NCBI RefSeq assembly: GCF_011392125.1
Contig: NZ_JAAJBU010000009.1
Span: forward strand, 1 to 64,000
DNA length: 64,000 nt
Direction: 5' to 3'
From: Flavobacterium lotistagni
GTDB taxonomy: Bacteria > Bacteroidota > Bacteroidia > Flavobacteriales > Flavobacteriaceae
Shown here: positions 17,787 through 28,054 of the stretch, piece by piece
Layout: every line of letters starts with the position of its first letter
Position numbering within the stretch: position 1 is the stretch's first letter
Translations under genes and position numbers: made by a program
Notes under the pieces: model-generated
The model's database searches: none
Told to the model about the DNA's origin: nothing
Seen by the model: the letters and a program-made list of their open reading frames with translations, nothing else

Positions 17787-17827
17787 AAGTAGTAAGTTTT
17801 AATTTTTTAAGGCTTACTTCTTTTTTG
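17787..17827 (+). terminator. Probable weak terminator
   Basis: AAGTAGTAAG (17787-17796) can pair, with one bulge, with CTTACTT (17813-17819), followed by C and six T. The loop is long and the stem short. Confidence 0.45.
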
Positions 17828-17938
17828 TATTTAATCGGTATTTCAGTGCTTTTCGTCGATTATAGTGTGATTTGCATTAACCTTTTATTAACTCTTTATA
17901 TATTAACAGCTTTATTTATTTAACCCAATTTTTTAATT

Positions 17939-20900
17939 ATGAATGTAAACTACAATTCTTTAAGTTCAGGTAGGGATACTTGGCTTAGAAGCGGAATTGG
18001 GGATACGGTCGGTTCTCCGCCTACATCCAGTTCCAAAAACACGAGAAAATCGTGGTTGGTTTTACTTCTGATGTTTTTGTTTTTGGCCACAGGCCAATGG
18101 GCAAATGCGCAGAACATAACCAATTACGTTTATTCAACCGGTACTAACGGCACGCTTGAAGACTTGTCTTCTGGTAGTACAACTATCATGACAGGGGTCA
18201 ATGATGACACCGCAGGTACTATTACCGCAATCGGGTTTGACTTCTACTTTATGGGTGGAAAGTACACGCATTTCAGTGCAAACTCGAACGGCCAGATGGT
18301 GCTCCATGCATCTGCTTCTGCTACAGCTGCTGCTTCGCAAGAATCTTCGCTGACGGCAAACAGAGCTATTTTGGCGCCGATGACTGGGGATAACGAGGTT
18401 GGAAATGGAATTCGTATCAAGGTGATTGGTACTGCTCCAAACAGAAAATTGGTTGTTGAATGGAATCAATTTTATGTCAACTTCGTAAACATTACCAACG
18501 CTGGTAATATGCAAGTTTGGATAGAAGAAACAACAGGTATTGTGACTTACATGTATGGTGAGCTATACAATTCGGCTTCTACTTCTCAAACAAGATCAAT
18601 ATTTATTGCATCGAGCAATACTGCTACAACTGCTGGCTCCATCACTATCAGTGCTACGCCAACTTTCGCTGCATCTGCTACATTAGCATCTAACACAATT
18701 GCGGCTGGGTCGGGAGCTACAACTGGTTCTCCTCTTGTTGCCAACATGGGGTCATCTTCTCAAGGATCGAGAAGATTTTTTCAATTTACACCGGGTCAAA
18801 CGGCGCCAACAGGCGACGCAAGTAGTTTGACGTTTACGGCTGTTACTTTGTCAACAATTACACCTAACTGGGTTGATAATGCAGTTGGGGAGAGCTTCTT
18901 TGTAGTAACTAGAGCGTTAGACGCTGGTTTTACTACTGGTGTTGTTACATCGGTAGTTGCTTCGACTACTTCGGCTGGAACAGGTACGGCTTATTCCTTG
19001 GCACAAACTGGTCTTAGTCCGGGTACAACTTATTACTATAAGATACAAGCTGGTACTGAAGCATTATTTACAACCGGAATCACAGGTTCTCAAGCTACTA
19101 CAGCAGGTACAACCTATTATTGGGTAGGAGCTTCTGGGTCTACATGGGGGCTTGCTTCTAACTGGAACACCAACCCTGCTGGTGGTGGAAGCAATAGAAC
19201 TACGCCAGCAAGTAGTGACATTTTAATTGTTGATGGTGCTGGTACAACTTCTGGCGGTTCGTTAATCATTAGTCATGATGTAGCTGCTCAAACGATTGGT
19301 CAGTTCAAAGTAACTAGCAACACGAACTTAACTCTTCAATCAAGTATTACAACTACCAGAACAACCACAATTAGTGGTGGTGGTGGTGATGATTTAGTAG
19401 TTGAAGCTGGTAGTACTTTAAATTTAAGTAATGCTGCGAATGCTGCTGCATTTGCTTTTTCAGGAACTGGAAATACAGGTCTCATTGCGGGTACTTACAA
19501 TGCTGCTGGAAGTACTTCCAACTTAATTAACACAACAGGAGGTACAGGTACTTTAGTAACTGTTACTGGTTCTGTTAACAATAACATTGCTGGATCTTCT
19601 GGTTGTATGACTGGTTCTACAGCCACTTTAGCTTTTGCTTCAGGATCTAACTACTCACACGGTTCATTTACAACAACCAATGGTTTTATCCCATTGGCAA
19701 CTTGGGATACCACATCTACAGTTACTATTACAGGGGGTACTACTTCAACAGGTATTACTAACCCAACACAAAGTTTTGGAAATTTTGTATACAACTCAAC
19801 TACTTCTACAGGTACTCAGAGTGTATGGACTTCTGGTACAACAGCTGTTATTAAAGGAAACCTTACAGTTACTGCTACCGGAACAGGTATTTTCAGAGCA
19901 GTTACTTCAGGTACTGTAACAGTGAATGGAAACGTGAATATCAATGGCGGTACTTTCCAATCAGGAAATGGTACAACTTCAACTAACGGTGTTGTTGTAT
20001 TAGGTAACACTAACATTGGTGCTGCAGGTACTTTGAATATTAACTCTGCTTTCTATTCGCAAAGAGGTACTACATTTACAAATGATGGAACACTTACCGG
20101 TACGGCTAGTCCTTCAACATTACAGTTCTTCTCACCTACAAACGTCGCGCAAACTTTTGCTGGTTCAGGAACAGTACTAACTAATATTGGTACTATGTCT
20201 GTCCAAAACACAAGTGGTTTGACTATTACCCATACCAACCAGATTCCTTTGTTAAGAGTGAACTTGTTCAATGGTGCTGTAACCAATAGTAACAAAATTA
20301 CTTTTGGTACTGGTGCTGCTTTGAACACAACAGTTCAAATTGGTTATGCAGGTAACGTTTTAGCAGGAGGTTCATTTGATGCTGCTCCTACCTTTAATTT
20401 AGGTACAGGAACACATGGTGTAATTTATGCTCAGGAATTAGCTGCTAGAACAACTGGCTTTGAAATTCCTACCTCACGTGCTTTAGGCTTCTTAACTCAG
20501 ACAAACTCTAATGGTTTAACAATTGCAGGTGGTAATCTTTCTGCAACAACTTTGACTTTCAATGCTTTGTCTGGAGGAAACATTAATACAGATAGTTCAA
20601 ACGTTTTAACGGTTACAGGTACAACTACAGGTAGCATTGTTAGAACTTTAGCTACTGCATATGTTAACGGTCCTTTGGCTCTTACCTTGCCAGCTAGTTT
20701 AGTAACTGGTTCAACTTACACTTTTCCAATTGGTAAGAGTGCGTTGAATACTTTCTCATTGGTGAATCCAACAACCAATGCAGGAGGAACGGTTACGGTT
20801 CAAGCTGAAGCATTTGATGGAAACGCTGGAGGTACTCCAGGTTTGAATATTAGTGCCATTAGTTCTACTAAATACTGGGCGGCTAGCATCACAAACGGAT

Positions 20901-23900
20901 CTGCAAACTTCACTGATACTTTAATCAGATTGAATGATGATCCAACAGGAAGAGATGCAATTGCTGCAAGTACTACTGTAAACGGAGCCTATGACATTCA
21001 AGGTGGTGTTACAGTAACTACTACTTCAAACACCATGGAAACTACTGCACCTAAAAATACTACCTTGCCAGGTTTCTTCTTGATGGGTAATAAAGCGGCG
21101 GCTAGTTTAGCTAACTTGACAATTTCTCCATCAGGTAATCAGTGTGCAAATGCTGCTAGAACAGTAACTGTTGAAGTAACTCCTGGAGGAGCTGCTGTAA
21201 CAGGTGTAGTAATTAACTACTCTGTTAATGGTACTGCACAAACTGCAATTACTATGACTAACACTACTGGTAATGGTTTCCCATCGATGGATGTTTGGTC
21301 TGGAGTTATCCCAACTGTTAGCCCAGTGAACGCAACCGTTGCTTGGTCTGTCACTGCTACAGATGGAAATGGCTTGGTTAAAACACAATCAGGAGTTACT
21401 TATAAAGATGAGCCATTATTTGGTATGGCTTCAGCTACAGCGAGTTCAACAACCGTTTGTGCTAGTAATACAGCTACCACTTTGACTGCTACGCTTAGCG
21501 CTCCGGGTTCTGCAACCATAGGTACACAAACTACTACTGAGTTCTCAGGAAGTGTTTACAGACATGGTTTTGGTAGTGGTGATTTTAGACACCAACTTAT
21601 TTACACTGCCGCAGAATTAACTGCTGCTGGTGTTACAGCTGGTAACTTGACATCTATTGGTTTCAATGTTACTAGTGTTGGTAGCGGTGCTTACACCAAC
21701 TATACTATTAGTTTAGGAGCCGCAACTTCAACAACTGCTGTTGCTGCTTTCCAAACACCTTCGTTAACTCAAGTATATACTCAAGCATCATTTACCCCGG
21801 TATCTGGTGTGAATACACATACATTCCAAACACCTTATGCTTGGGATGGAGTTTCAGACGTCTTAGTGAATATCTGTTATACAGTCGCTTCTGCTAGCGG
21901 ATCTTCTACTGTGGCAGCTACTACGCCTGCAACTGTAAGAAATTCACAATTGTTAGCTACGGCTGGCGCATGTACTGCTGCCTCTGGAACTACATTTACC
22001 AACAGACCATTAGCAACTTTTGGTTATAATGCCGCTCCAGCGATTACTTCGGTTTCTTGGAATGACGGAACCAATACTTTCTCAGGTAACAATGTTGTAG
22101 TTAACCCAACAACAACTACAACGTATACTCCTACTATTACTGCGGCCGGATGTACTATTACACCAAGCGGTGTGACAGTTACAGTTAACCCTGTTCCATC
22201 AGCTCCAGTTCAAGGTGTTACAGATGCAACTTGTGGGACTGCTGTTCCATTAGTTTCTGTTACAGATCCTAATGCATTTACCACTCCTACATTTAAGTGG
22301 TATGCAGACAACGTTACTACAACAGCTTTACAAAGCAGTACTTCTGCAACTTATACTACAGCTATTAGTGCTACTACTAATTTCTACGTATCAGTTGTTG
22401 ATCCTGCTACAGGTTGTGAAAGTGCAAGAACTTTAATTACAGCTACTGTAAATGCTCCTGACAGCATCGATACTATTGCTAATCAGAGTGTTTGTATTGG
22501 AAGTGGTTTTACAGTAACAGCTTCTAGCTTAAATGCTAGCTACACTTATACATGGACTTCTACAACAGGAAGTGGTATCACTACGCCATTAACAGGTGCT
22601 AGCCAAACCATCACTCCAACTGCTGCAGGAACATACACTTACACGGTAACTGCTACTGATGGTTTCTGTACTACTTCAACAACATTCACAGCTACAGTAA
22701 CGGCTTACCCAGTTTTAACATCGACTACAGCTACACCAGCTGCAGTTTGTGCTAACGGAATAAGTACTTTGACTGCTACAGTTCCTAGTGTATTGTCGTT
22801 CTCTACAAGTACAGGCGCATCACTTGATCCTATGACGGGTGCTACTACTGTTCTTACCACTAGTAATGATGATGATGTGACTGTTTCACCATTGAACATC
22901 GGTTTCAACTTTGTATTTAACGGAGTAACATATTCTCAGTACTCAGTATCTCCTGACGGATGGATTAAGTTAGGATCAACTGCAGCAACTAATGAATTCA
23001 CTAATAGTGTTACAAGTACGTCTAATATTCCTAGATTATATCCTTACTGGGATGACTTGGCTACTGGTTCTGATGGAAGTGTGAAAACTTTAGTTACAGG
23101 TACTGCGCCTAACAGAATTTTCATTGTTCAGTGGAATGTAACTATTCCACGTGCTGTGTCAGGTGCTGCGAATTCTACATTCCAAGCTTGGTTGTATGAA
23201 ACTACCAATGTAATTGAATACCGTTATGGAACTTTTGGTGCTCAAACTGCAGGTTCAGCCTCTGTTGGTTATTCGATCAATGGAACTAACTTCAGTAGTG
23301 TAACTTTAACTTCTAATACGACTAGTACTACTACTGCGAATAATTCGAATGCTGGTGTTCCAGCTTCAGGCAGAATGTTTACTTTCACTCCGCCTTCACC
23401 AGTGATTACTTGGGCTCCAACGACTGATTTGTATACAGATGCTGCCGCTACTATTCCTTACACAGGAGGCAGTGCTGCTACAGTTTACTCTAAACCAACA
23501 GCAAACAGAACTTACAACGCTACATTAGAAGGTACTAATGGTTGTAATACAGTTTCTGCTGCAGTTACCGTAACTCAAAACAATGAAGCAGTGGACGCTA
23601 TTACAGGTGGAGCTACTTCAGTTTGTTTAGGTACGCCTTCTATTCCTTCTCCAATTCAATTTGTGAGCTCAGTAGGAGTAGAATGGATTTCATCTAACCC
23701 AGCAGTTGCTACTATTGATGTTGATGGTATCTTGACACCATTAACAGTTGGTTCGACTACTATTAGTGCTAGAATTGTAAACACCACTACTGGTTGTACT
23801 TCTTATGCACCGAATACAGTTACTGTAAATGTTTATGCTCCAATAGCTATTACTACTCAGCCTTTGGCTCAGAGTGTATTGGAGTATGATGGTGTGAATC

Positions 23901-26900
23901 CTACTGATACAACATTTAGCGTAGTGGCTTCAGGTTCAGTTTCTGGTTATCAATGGCAAGTTTCTCCTTCTGGAGCAACCGGTACTTGGTCTGATATCTT
24001 AGTTACTGATCCACTTTACACAGGTCAAACTTCAGCTACATTGCATATTCCTAACGCTACTATCGTTCCTTTCAACGGATTATACTATCGTGCTGTTGTT
24101 TCTTCAACTAGCCCATGTACTGGTCCGGTTGAATCAAACGGTGCTTTGTTGACAGTTTCTGATTTGACTACTTCAGACCCTGCGCCTCAAACCATTTGTG
24201 GTTCAGGAAGTGTTAGTTTCTCAACTGTTTCTACACCTACATCTGGGGTAACTTACCAATGGTTCTATGCTGTTGATAATAATTTTGATTATCAAGAGAT
24301 TACAGGAGACTTTGGCTCTCTTACTTTCCCATCAGGTGTAACGGGTTCTACTTTAGATATTAACGGAGTTTCGGCTACTGAAAACGGATGGTACTTCATC
24401 GTAGTAGCTACTTACAATTCTTCTCAAGTAGTTTCAAACCCTGCATTACTTACCGTAAATACAGCTCAGACAGTTGAAACTACTGGTCCTGGTGCGGTTC
24501 AAAATGTTACTATTTGTGGTAATGCTGCTGCTACTTCGACGTTTTTAGTTTCTGGAACTGGCGCAACTGGTTTCCAATGGCAGTATTCATCTAATGGTGC
24601 TGATTGGGATAATGTAGCTGCAGGTCTACCAACAGGAGCTAGTTATACGGGTGCTAACGGTACTTTGTTGACCGTAAACACAACCGCTGCATTAGGAGCT
24701 GGTCCTCACTACTACAGATGTAGAGTAAGCGGTCCTTCGCCTTGTCCGGCAATTGACTCTAACACTGCTGAGTTGATTGTTACTACTCCAACCATTGTAG
24801 CTTCACCTTCAACTTCACTTATCTGTTCTCCAAGCGGTGCTGCGGTTACGCTTACTGCTAGCGGTGCTGGTGTAGGAGGTACTTATGTATGGTCTCCAAC
24901 CACTGGTTTAACAGGTACAGGTGATACAGTTTCTGCTAACCCTACTGTTACAACTACTTATACAGTAACAGGTACTACTGCTGCTGGTTGTATCAGCACT
25001 GCTACTGCTACAGTAACAGTCGCTCCTGATATGGTTGCTACATCAACAATTTCTGCTACTCCTTCAACAGTATGTTCAGGAACAGATTCTCAGTTAGTAG
25101 CTAGCTCTGGTTTAGATGGGTCATCTTCATACTGTATTCCAACAGTAACCTCTAGCGATGGGACTGACTTTATCAATAACTTCTCTTTTGGAGGTATTGT
25201 AAATAATGCTACAGGTCAATCTGCTGCTCAATACGGAGACTTTACTTCATTAACAGCTAATGTTACTGCTGGTGTTGTGATTCCACTGAGTATTCAAGCA
25301 GGTTCTGGTTCAAGCCAACAATTTGGTGTTTGGATTGACTACGATCAAGATGGCACTTTTGAAGCTAACGAATTCAAAGCTTTAACTACATCAGGTACTA
25401 CTGCTGTTGTTAACAACAGTGTTACTGTTCCAACTACAGCTTACAATGGTGTTACTCGCATGAGAGTTGCTTCAAGATTCAGCACTGCTGTTGCAAGTAC
25501 TATTTCTTGTGCTAATCCTGGTTTTGGTGAGTACGAAGATTACAGTGTAAATATTACGGGTGCTACTACTAAGCCAACTTACACTTACTCTTGGTCACCA
25601 ACCACGTTCTTATCTAATCCTAATATTGCTAATCCAATCGCAACTGGTGTTACTGCAACTACTGAGTACACTGTTACTATTTCTAGCTCTACAGGATGTT
25701 CTACAACGAAAACAGTTACCGTAAGCGTAGCTGCAGGTATTGCGATTACCACTCAGCCAACTAACGTTTCTGCTTGTCAGGGAACTACTGCTACATTTAC
25801 TGTGGCTGCTACAGGTGCTAACTTGACTTACCAATGGCGTAAAGGTGGTGTAGATTTGTTTGGTGAAATCAATCCAACGTTGAATTTATTGAACGTTACT
25901 TCAGCTAACGATGGTACTTATGATGTAGTGATCAACTCATCATGTGGTGATCCAGCAGTTACTAGCGATGCTGTAACCTTGGTTGTTAACCCTATTCCAA
26001 CTGCTACGGCTCCATCAGCGCAAACTGCTTGTGCCGGTGTAACCACTACTGCGATTCCATTGACTGGTACGCCTTCTGGTGTTACTTTCAACATCACTGG
26101 TGGTGCCGCTATTGGTTTGGCTAACGTAACTGGTGTAACTGAAATTCCTTCATTTACAACAGTAGCGGGAACTGCAACTATTTCGGTTACTCCGGTAGCC
26201 AATGGTTGTACAGGAACTGCTGTAACTTTTGTTTACACGGTTAATCCGCTTCCTGCAACTCCAACTGCTGGTTCAAACTCACCAGTTTGTTCTACAGGAA
26301 ACATCAACTTGTCAGCTTCTACAGTAACGATCAGTGGTTACTCAATGAATTCTAATAGTGGTGTGTCATTTATTGATATCAACACTACAGGAACTTCTGT
26401 TGGTACTGTTTCTGATGATAGCGAACACAACATTACTATGCCTGCGTTTACTTTCAATGGTATTTCGTATACTGCTGCAAGAGTTGGTATGAATGGTGCG
26501 ATAGCTTTAGGTTCTACAACAGGAGATATTTCAACAGCTAATGCTGCTTTGCCAAGTACTGCAAATGGTGCAGGAAATATTTTCTTGGCTCCTTTGTGGG
26601 ACGATTTAGATATTCAATCTGGTGCTTCGGTAAAGACTCAGACTGTAGGAAACCTTTTCATTATTCAGTACACCACTGCTACTCATGATGATTTGGCGTC
26701 AACAACAGATTCTGTTACTTTCCAAGTACAATTGAATACTGTTACCGGAACAATCACTTATGTTTATCCAGATGTTACTTTTGGAGATACACTACTTGAT
26801 TTTGGAGCTGGTGCCACTGTAGGTATCCAATGGAGTTCTACTGGTGCAGTTCAGTATTCTAATAATACTGCTAGTTTAGCTGCTAACCAAAGTATTACTT

Positions 26901-27946
26901 TCACTCCGAATACTGCTGCTTACACTTGGTCTGGTCCTGATGGATTTACTTCTTCATTGCAAAACCCATCGCTTCCTGCCACTGCGTTGGCTGCGGGTAC
27001 ATACACTGTTTATGTAACCAACCCAGCAACCGGATGTTCTTCAGCTTCATCTACTACTACTGTTGTAGTTGATACAGCTACCACTTGGTATGCTGATGCT
27101 GATACAGACGGATTTGGTAATGCTGCAGTTTCACAATTGGCTTGTACACAACCAGTAGGTTATGTAGCTAACAACACTGATTGCGACGATACTAACGTAA
27201 ACATTTACCAATTCGCTACGTTCTATGTAGATGCAGATGGTGATACTTACGGAAGTACAGCTACTGCTTCAGTTTGTTCAGGTTTGACTACACCGGCAGG
27301 TTATTCAACTACAAACGATGACTGTGATGACACTAACCCAGCACTTAACCCAACGAACCCATGTTCAGCAGGTTCAGTAGTAAACTTGACTTTGTTTATT
27401 GAAGGCTACTACATTGGAGGCAGCACGATGAACTCAGTGAAGTTGAACCAAGATTATGTATCACCAGCAGACGAAGTAGAAGATTTGACTATCGAGTTGC
27501 ACGATGCTACAACTTATGCTTTGGTTGATACGGCGATTGGTACTTTGAAAACCGATGGTAGTTTAACTTGTACGTTCAATACTGCAGCAGCAGGTTCTTA
27601 CTACATTGTAGTGAAAGGTTCGAACATCATCGAGACATGGTCAGCTACTGCTCAGGCAGTGGGCACTACGCCACTTTCTTATGACTTCTCATCAGGTGCT
27701 TCACAAGCTTATGGTGATAATATGAGAGAGATTGAAACTGGAGTGTTTGCTATGTATACAGGAGATTTGAACCTAGATCAGGTAATCGATAACGCTGATT
27801 TGGATTCGATTTTCCCAGATATCGAGAATTCAAACTTCGGGGTTTTAGCTACGGATTTGAACGGAGATGGTGTTGTGGATAACGCGGATCTTGATAATAT
27901 TTTTATCAATATCGAGAATTCCATTTTCGCGAACTATCCATTCTAA
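17939..27946 (+). CDS. 3335-residue secreted multidomain protein ending in a dockerin-like motif
   Basis: The largest gene here. The signal peptide has an unusually long N-region (about 38 residues), then WLVLLLMFLFLATG and cleavage near residue 58. Three copies of an IGFNFxFNGxxY / NGxIxLG domain are visible (near residues 70-270, 1620-1810 and 2800-2990), with many Ig/PKD-like domains between and a GEVED domain at about 2395-2540. Near residue 3045 are two MopE-like Asp-rich segments (YADADTDGFG, VDADGDTYG, each followed by DCDDTN). The last 65 or so residues form a dockerin-like pair (GDLNLDQVIDNADLDSIF and DLNGDGVVDNADLDNIF) and end in ANYPF. No type A, B or C T9SS signal is visible. Probably in an operon with the next gene. 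A calcium-stabilised adhesin is inferred. Confidence 0.83.
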   Translation: MNVNYNSLSSGRDTWLRSGIGDTVGSPPTSSSKNTRKSWLVLLLMFLFLATGQWANAQNITNYVYSTGTNGTLEDLSSGSTTIMTGVNDDTAGTITAIGFDFYFMGGKYTHFSANSNGQMVLHASASATAAASQESSLTANRAILAPMTGDNEVGNGIRIKVIGTAPNRKLVVEWNQFYVNFVNITNAGNMQVWIEETTGIVTYMYGELYNSASTSQTRSIFIASSNTATTAGSITISATPTFAASATLASNTIAAGSGATTGSPLVANMGSSSQGSRRFFQFTPGQTAPTGDASSLTFTAVTLSTITPNWVDNAVGESFFVVTRALDAGFTTGVVTSVVASTTSAGTGTAYSLAQTGLSPGTTYYYKIQAGTEALFTTGITGSQATTAGTTYYWVGASGSTWGLASNWNTNPAGGGSNRTTPASSDILIVDGAGTTSGGSLIISHDVAAQTIGQFKVTSNTNLTLQSSITTTRTTTISGGGGDDLVVEAGSTLNLSNAANAAAFAFSGTGNTGLIAGTYNAAGSTSNLINTTGGTGTLVTVTGSVNNNIAGSSGCMTGSTATLAFASGSNYSHGSFTTTNGFIPLATWDTTSTVTITGGTTSTGITNPTQSFGNFVYNSTTSTGTQSVWTSGTTAVIKGNLTVTATGTGIFRAVTSGTVTVNGNVNINGGTFQSGNGTTSTNGVVVLGNTNIGAAGTLNINSAFYSQRGTTFTNDGTLTGTASPSTLQFFSPTNVAQTFAGSGTVLTNIGTMSVQNTSGLTITHTNQIPLLRVNLFNGAVTNSNKITFGTGAALNTTVQIGYAGNVLAGGSFDAAPTFNLGTGTHGVIYAQELAARTTGFEIPTSRALGFLTQTNSNGLTIAGGNLSATTLTFNALSGGNINTDSSNVLTVTGTTTGSIVRTLATAYVNGPLALTLPASLVTGSTYTFPIGKSALNTFSLVNPTTNAGGTVTVQAEAFDGNAGGTPGLNISAISSTKYWAASITNGSANFTDTLIRLNDDPTGRDAIAASTTVNGAYDIQGGVTVTTTSNTMETTAPKNTTLPGFFLMGNKAAASLANLTISPSGNQCANAARTVTVEVTPGGAAVTGVVINYSVNGTAQTAITMTNTTGNGFPSMDVWSGVIPTVSPVNATVAWSVTATDGNGLVKTQSGVTYKDEPLFGMASATASSTTVCASNTATTLTATLSAPGSATIGTQTTTEFSGSVYRHGFGSGDFRHQLIYTAAELTAAGVTAGNLTSIGFNVTSVGSGAYTNYTISLGAATSTTAVAAFQTPSLTQVYTQASFTPVSGVNTHTFQTPYAWDGVSDVLVNICYTVASASGSSTVAATTPATVRNSQLLATAGACTAASGTTFTNRPLATFGYNAAPAITSVSWNDGTNTFSGNNVVVNPTTTTTYTPTITAAGCTITPSGVTVTVNPVPSAPVQGVTDATCGTAVPLVSVTDPNAFTTPTFKWYADNVTTTALQSSTSATYTTAISATTNFYVSVVDPATGCESARTLITATVNAPDSIDTIANQSVCIGSGFTVTASSLNASYTYTWTSTTGSGITTPLTGASQTITPTAAGTYTYTVTATDGFCTTSTTFTATVTAYPVLTSTTATPAAVCANGISTLTATVPSVLSFSTSTGASLDPMTGATTVLTTSNDDDVTVSPLNIGFNFVFNGVTYSQYSVSPDGWIKLGSTAATNEFTNSVTSTSNIPRLYPYWDDLATGSDGSVKTLVTGTAPNRIFIVQWNVTIPRAVSGAANSTFQAWLYETTNVIEYRYGTFGAQTAGSASVGYSINGTNFSSVTLTSNTTSTTTANNSNAGVPASGRMFTFTPPSPVITWAPTTDLYTDAAATIPYTGGSAATVYSKPTANRTYNATLEGTNGCNTVSAAVTVTQNNEAVDAITGGATSVCLGTPSIPSPIQFVSSVGVEWISSNPAVATIDVDGILTPLTVGSTTISARIVNTTTGCTSYAPNTVTVNVYAPIAITTQPLAQSVLEYDGVNPTDTTFSVVASGSVSGYQWQVSPSGATGTWSDILVTDPLYTGQTSATLHIPNATIVPFNGLYYRAVVSSTSPCTGPVESNGALLTVSDLTTSDPAPQTICGSGSVSFSTVSTPTSGVTYQWFYAVDNNFDYQEITGDFGSLTFPSGVTGSTLDINGVSATENGWYFIVVATYNSSQVVSNPALLTVNTAQTVETTGPGAVQNVTICGNAAATSTFLVSGTGATGFQWQYSSNGADWDNVAAGLPTGASYTGANGTLLTVNTTAALGAGPHYYRCRVSGPSPCPAIDSNTAELIVTTPTIVASPSTSLICSPSGAAVTLTASGAGVGGTYVWSPTTGLTGTGDTVSANPTVTTTYTVTGTTAAGCISTATATVTVAPDMVATSTISATPSTVCSGTDSQLVASSGLDGSSSYCIPTVTSSDGTDFINNFSFGGIVNNATGQSAAQYGDFTSLTANVTAGVVIPLSIQAGSGSSQQFGVWIDYDQDGTFEANEFKALTTSGTTAVVNNSVTVPTTAYNGVTRMRVASRFSTAVASTISCANPGFGEYEDYSVNITGATTKPTYTYSWSPTTFLSNPNIANPIATGVTATTEYTVTISSSTGCSTTKTVTVSVAAGIAITTQPTNVSACQGTTATFTVAATGANLTYQWRKGGVDLFGEINPTLNLLNVTSANDGTYDVVINSSCGDPAVTSDAVTLVVNPIPTATAPSAQTACAGVTTTAIPLTGTPSGVTFNITGGAAIGLANVTGVTEIPSFTTVAGTATISVTPVANGCTGTAVTFVYTVNPLPATPTAGSNSPVCSTGNINLSASTVTISGYSMNSNSGVSFIDINTTGTSVGTVSDDSEHNITMPAFTFNGISYTAARVGMNGAIALGSTTGDISTANAALPSTANGAGNIFLAPLWDDLDIQSGASVKTQTVGNLFIIQYTTATHDDLASTTDSVTFQVQLNTVTGTITYVYPDVTFGDTLLDFGAGATVGIQWSSTGAVQYSNNTASLAANQSITFTPNTAAYTWSGPDGFTSSLQNPSLPATALAAGTYTVYVTNPATGCSSASSTTTVVVDTATTWYADADTDGFGNAAVSQLACTQPVGYVANNTDCDDTNVNIYQFATFYVDADGDTYGSTATASVCSGLTTPAGYSTTNDDCDDTNPALNPTNPCSAGSVVNLTLFIEGYYIGGSTMNSVKLNQDYVSPADEVEDLTIELHDATTYALVDTAIGTLKTDGSLTCTFNTAAAGSYYIVVKGSNIIETWSATAQAVGTTPLSYDFSSGASQAYGDNMREIETGVFAMYTGDLNLDQVIDNADLDSIFPDIENSNFGVLATDLNGDGVVDNADLDNIFINIENSIFANYPF

Positions 27947-27968
27947 TGATAGAAAAGATTTGAAAGAA

Positions 27969-27998
27969 GATGTTGCTATGGCCATCCGTAGCAACATC
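27969..27998. other. Strong intercistronic hairpin without T-tract
   Basis: GATGTTGCTA (27969-27978) is the exact inverse of TAGCAACATC (27989-27998). With TGG/CCG pairing the stem reaches 13 bp with a four-base loop. No T-run follows, so it is not a classical terminator. It sits between the giant gene and the next coding region and could stabilise or process the mRNA. Confidence 0.75.
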
Positions 27999-28054
27999 GG
28001 ATTTCAATCAAAAGCATTATCCACTTTAATTAGTAACCAATTAATTTTAAATAC

